From assembly GCA_963969395.1 (NCBI GenBank), contig OZ017805.1, forward strand, positions 5,580,001 to 5,644,000: a stretch of 64,000 nucleotides of DNA. Reading direction: 5' to 3'. The position numbers were made by a program, and so were the translations under genes. Origin of the DNA: Pseudoscleropodium purum. Taxonomy: Eukaryota > Streptophyta > Bryopsida > Hypnales > Brachytheciaceae. Under the pieces are notes generated by a model, which did not search any database, was not told where the DNA came from, and saw only the letters and a program-made list of their open reading frames with translations. Shown one piece after another: positions 60,236 through 64,000 of the stretch; the stretch's first letter is position 1, and every line of letters starts with the position of its first letter.

Positions 60236-60945
60236 ACAACTTGTAATGTCAAATTACAATGCACTTTAATTATGAACACAAAATTTACTTATTACAAGAA
60301 TGTTATATAAGAGCTCAAACCACCTGACTATAGAGAGAGATCCATCTCCAAGGAGAGATTGTCTCTTCACCCCCAAGCTCCATCTTATGTCTTTGAGATT
60401 ATCAATAAAGACTATTAATATTAGTCTTTAATATAGACTAGGACTTCTTTCTACTTATAGCTTTCTATCCATAGTTCTTTCTAAAACCATTCACTAAAGT
60501 AAAAGTCCTAGTTAAATTTCTCCAATCATATCTTATCTAAATCTCTTATCCATATCTTGATCTTCTATTTGGAATTATGTAACTCTAAGCTCCATTTGCT
60601 TGTCTTTGTCTAGAAGGTGTCTAACTCCAATGCAATAGTCATCCAAGTGGAATTATGAACTTCACTGCATTTATCTCTAGGCACTCCAAGGCCCTCATCA
60701 TCCAATTGGAGTTGTATAATTCCAATACAAAAATCCACCATCTAAAGATTTCTATCTTTAAGCAATCTCTACTCATTCACAAGTGCACATTTCATCATGA
60801 ATTAGTTCATGATCCATAAATGCATTCATCCATTAAAGGTCATGACAGAATCATCATAAATTCTTTCATCTATTAATGCATTTATCCATCAAGGTTTGAA
60901 GGTGTCACATGAGTCATGACATTTACCTCATTTGCAACCGGGTTT
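60236..60945. other. Non-satellite DNA between inverted satellite units
   Basis: AT-rich sequence that separates one satellite unit from the next three. No terminal repeats or gene were found. Confidence 0.4.
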
Positions 60946-61450
60946 GCAACTTGAACATAATTTGTTTCCTCATTTTTTTAAATTTATCTCATGTCTTTTA
61001 GGCTTTCACACTTCTAAACTATAGTACATGGGTTATTGAATTAAAAGTTGTCTTGTGTAGGAAAATGCCTAGAAGTAGCAAGAATTTAGTATTCTTGTGA
61101 ATTCTCAAGGTTTAGGTCATTTGCAACTTGTAGATATTTTTTTTCTCGTTTTAAAAAAATTTATCTCATGTCTTTCAGGCTTCCACATTTTAAACTACAG
61201 CACATGGTATATTGAAGTAAATGCTATTTTTCGTAAAGAATTGTATAAAAGTAGCATAAATTTAATTAGTTTCTCATTGATTGCAAATGTTCATGTAATT
61301 TTCAACTTCTACATATTTATTTATTTTCTATTTTAAAAATTAATATCATATTTTTGTGCTTAATTTTTTAAACTACAACACAAGGCTTTTTTAAATAAAA
61401 TTTGTCTTGTGCAAAGAATTGCATAGAAGTAGCAAAAATTTAGATTTCTA
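60946..61450. repeat. Three inverted satellite units
   Basis: Repeated TCATGTCTTT(T/C)AGGCTT, ACATGGGTTATTGAATTAAA and GAATTCTCAAGG segments are reverse-complement satellite units, increasingly diverged toward 61.4 kb. Confidence 0.75.
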
Positions 61451-64000
61451 AATATGTACCAGTTATAATAAGAAAATCTTGAAAAGATTATAATTAAGCT
61501 CAGGGTGAAGATATGTTGCTAATGAATGACTAAATTAAACCTACACTAAATAGTGAAATTAGATTGCCTTCACAGTTAGGTTACCTTTCAATGACGTTCT
61601 TTGTAAATTTACTACCTCAACTATATAAAAATATAGGATGTGGTTTTAGGGTTCTCTTAAATATTTAGAACATACCAATTTACATACAATTATATGACAT
61701 ATATTATTCAAGTGTCCTTGAGTACAACAAATGCATCATCGACTGTGTAATTTTAAATTTTGAGTTCATGCATATTGGCTATTATCAAAAATGAATAAAT
61801 TATTGCATAGCTCAATCTTCTAAATAATGCTAGAATATAACACAATTAATACTTTTTACTCCTATTACCTTTGGCATTTCAATATCAATGATGTGGTTTT
61901 ATAAAAAACAAAAAGTGTTGAAATGATATTCTTTTTTATTCATGTTCACTTGTATCTTTTGGTTAGATTGAACAAAAGAATAATTTTGCATTAAAATTTT
62001 CCATGTTGCATTGTACGTTTATATTTCAATCTTCTATTTTATGAAACTGAAGGCCCTAAAGGCATGGGATTTGTTAGACAAAGGAAGAAATATAATGTAC
62101 ACCTTGTAATAACATCAAGATTTAGAATGCATGAGCAAATGTATCTTATGCCATTTTTTTGCATTTCACTATAGAAGTCTAATTTTTTATCCATTTTGTA
62201 GTGGAACAAAGGAATCAAAGTGTCACTATGTCCAACTAGAATAATAGAATAATTAATTAATTAAAAATTCCTTATATTATAGTTTTTTAAGTACTAAATT
62301 TAAAGAACATTTTAAAGGTTCTTTAAAAGAGATGTATTAATGGATGGAATTCCAAATGTTCTAAGATTGTAAGATAAAAGGAAAAGTTTGATACACAATT
62401 TTCTTAATTAGTTAATGATGTTAAATCCTATACTTCATAAAAAGTAGTGCTTTTAACTATAGTAAACTATGTAGTGCTTTTAACTATAGTAAACTAATTT
62501 GTGCTATTTTAGATTGACATAGTACCTTTTGTTTAGGTATCAAAATTAAGGAATATAAAAATCGCATCTCTCATAAAAAATTCAAATATTTAGAATCTAA
62601 AACTTGAAATTCCTCTGCCAATTTACATATAATTATCTGACTTTTATAAATTGTTTTTTCTTAAATACAACAAATGCATCCATGCTAAATTATAGCTCAC
62701 ACATGAGTATTTTTCCAAAAAGGAAAAATTCAAGAAATCAATTCTGTATACAATCTTATTGATTAAGAACAATAAAAAAATTTTAGTGCAATTACAATTC
62801 ATTTGGCAATTCCAGTAACTTTAGCTCTTATTGACTACAACAAATTATAATACAATTATAATACATATTTTTCACAATTCAGGTTGACTTCTTTGTACCT
62901 CTCAGTCGTTAAGAAAAATGATGTATTAAAATTTCCTTTCCATCCTACATTCCCTAAACATTTGGAAGTTCATCCTTGAACTTGAACTTCTTAAGAAGCT
63001 TCTTTGACTATTCATTATTAAAAAAGAAAAACATAATATATGAATTACCTTTCATTCCATTCCAATACCAAAACACATTAAGCAAAAATGCTAGACCCTT
63101 GAAGAACTAAAAAAACCCAAAACCCTAGTCTAAGCCCTAAATCCTGAATCCTACTCTAAACCCTACGTCCTAAAAATCCTACCCTAAGCCGAAATCCTAA
63201 AATTTTATTATAAATAAAAATATCATTTACTATGTATCATAAATTATCTATTCTGAACTATCATAATAAATTAAGTCTTCGGATGCTTCCACTTCAGTTT
63301 TGTAATGTGCCTTTGAAAGAAAGTAGGTCTTCCTGAATATAGTCTGGATTTTTTTAATAATGCAAATGGTAGTAGTAAGACAAAACTTCTTCTAGAAAGT
63401 TAAATTTGTTGATAGTTTTTGATGTGGATTCCTTAGCTTAGTAGCTAAAATTGGATAGAATCCAACGTATTGCTCATGAAAATTTTAACTGTGTACAAAA
63501 TCACCAAAAATTTGTGGAAATTCCTAGTCTACGAATAATTATATTTTCAAGGAATGATGCCCACTAGATAAGAAAATTTAGAAGCACAAGAAGTTGCCTA
63601 TTGTCCCTTGACAATACTTCTATGGACTTTTTCTAAAAACTAAATTGCAAATGAAATAAAGTAGCATGAGTCATTCTAGAATTTTATTAGCCTACGTTTA
63701 CTATAGCCATTCCATAGGAAAATAGGTTCTTGAACAATAGATTTGGCCACTTTCTAGATGTCTAGATTCTATTCCATTAATGACTAAGGTGGCTACTTTT
63801 TATAAAAGAGCTTTTCCTCCTTGAAATACCTTGCAACTTTTGATAGACGTTTGAATCCGCTTAAATTCCTTCTTGCTGAACTTATCCTACATTCGAGAGC
63901 TACATTGTCTCCTCTCGGGCAAAGTTCTTGCCCCATTTTCTCTTATTCATTTTATTTTTCACTGTTTGCTCTCGGTTGCTATAGACATTGTATTTGCATG
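61451..64000. other. AT-rich terminal region
   Basis: No supported gene is present. A degenerate run of CCCTAAATCCTGAATCCTAC and similar telomere-like sequence lies at 63.11-63.20 kb. The last ~150 bases are slightly more GC-rich and may be the edge of a feature beyond the window. Confidence 0.4.

Noticed and set aside
63110..63200. A telomeric array
   Set aside because: The CCCTAAA-like units are few and degenerate; such short patches occur at several points in the window.

Overview
The window is AT-rich nuclear DNA of a land plant. Supporting signs are short GT-AG introns, decayed hAT and CACTA DNA transposons, tRNA-derived SINE-like sequences, satellite arrays and a plant SUVR-type SET-domain fragment. 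I cannot assign a lineage from sequence alone; a bryophyte, lycophyte or fern would fit as well as a seed plant. No clearly intact gene was found. Almost every coding stretch is a transposon gene, cargo of a transposon, or a decayed gene copy.

Layout. 0-2.8 kb: decayed spliced coding pieces and a SINE-like sequence. 2.8-6.5 kb: AT-rich DNA rich in TTGTACAA-type palindromes. 6.49-10.35 kb: a repeat element (family A) with a long decayed coiled-coil gene, interrupted by a GC-rich hAT MITE. 11.4-12.05 kb: a two-exon SUVR-like SET-domain pseudogene. 13.44-24.78 kb: the most interesting part, a candidate 11.3-kb hAT-ended element. 25.05-26.13 kb: a decayed acidic/coiled-coil gene. 27.2 kb: a second MITE. 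27.8-36.1 kb: a ~180-bp satellite array embedded in an AT-rich minisatellite, hit by a CACTA element (itself carrying a SINE-like sequence) and a third MITE. 40.2-41.2 kb: decayed relatives of the 13-25 kb cargo. 41.9-44.36 kb: a decayed hAT element with matching terminus and a recognisable transposase C-terminal domain. 44.6-55.05 kb: a nest of related elements (families A and B), all in minus orientation. 55-64 kb: AT-rich DNA with inverted satellite islands.

The 13.4-24.8 kb element. Its left end (CAGGGTTGAC) and right end (GTCAACCCTG) match the two halves of the 214-267 bp MITEs, which have perfect 8-bp target duplications. Between the ends lie three genes: a divergent protein kinase-like gene (minus), a zinc-binding/low-complexity gene (minus) and a 1,132-codon RING-H2 gene (plus). 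Each is preceded by a CGGACG-rich block holding a TATA box about 210-230 bp upstream of the ATG, and the same motif fills the transposon termini. The second and third proteins share an N-terminal domain with identical spacing C-x7-H-x23-C-x3-H. This looks like a hAT-mobilised cargo module with its own promoter style. The copy here is broken by in-frame stops, and the transposase would have to act in trans; a decayed relative of such a transposase sits at 42-44 kb next to the matching terminus.
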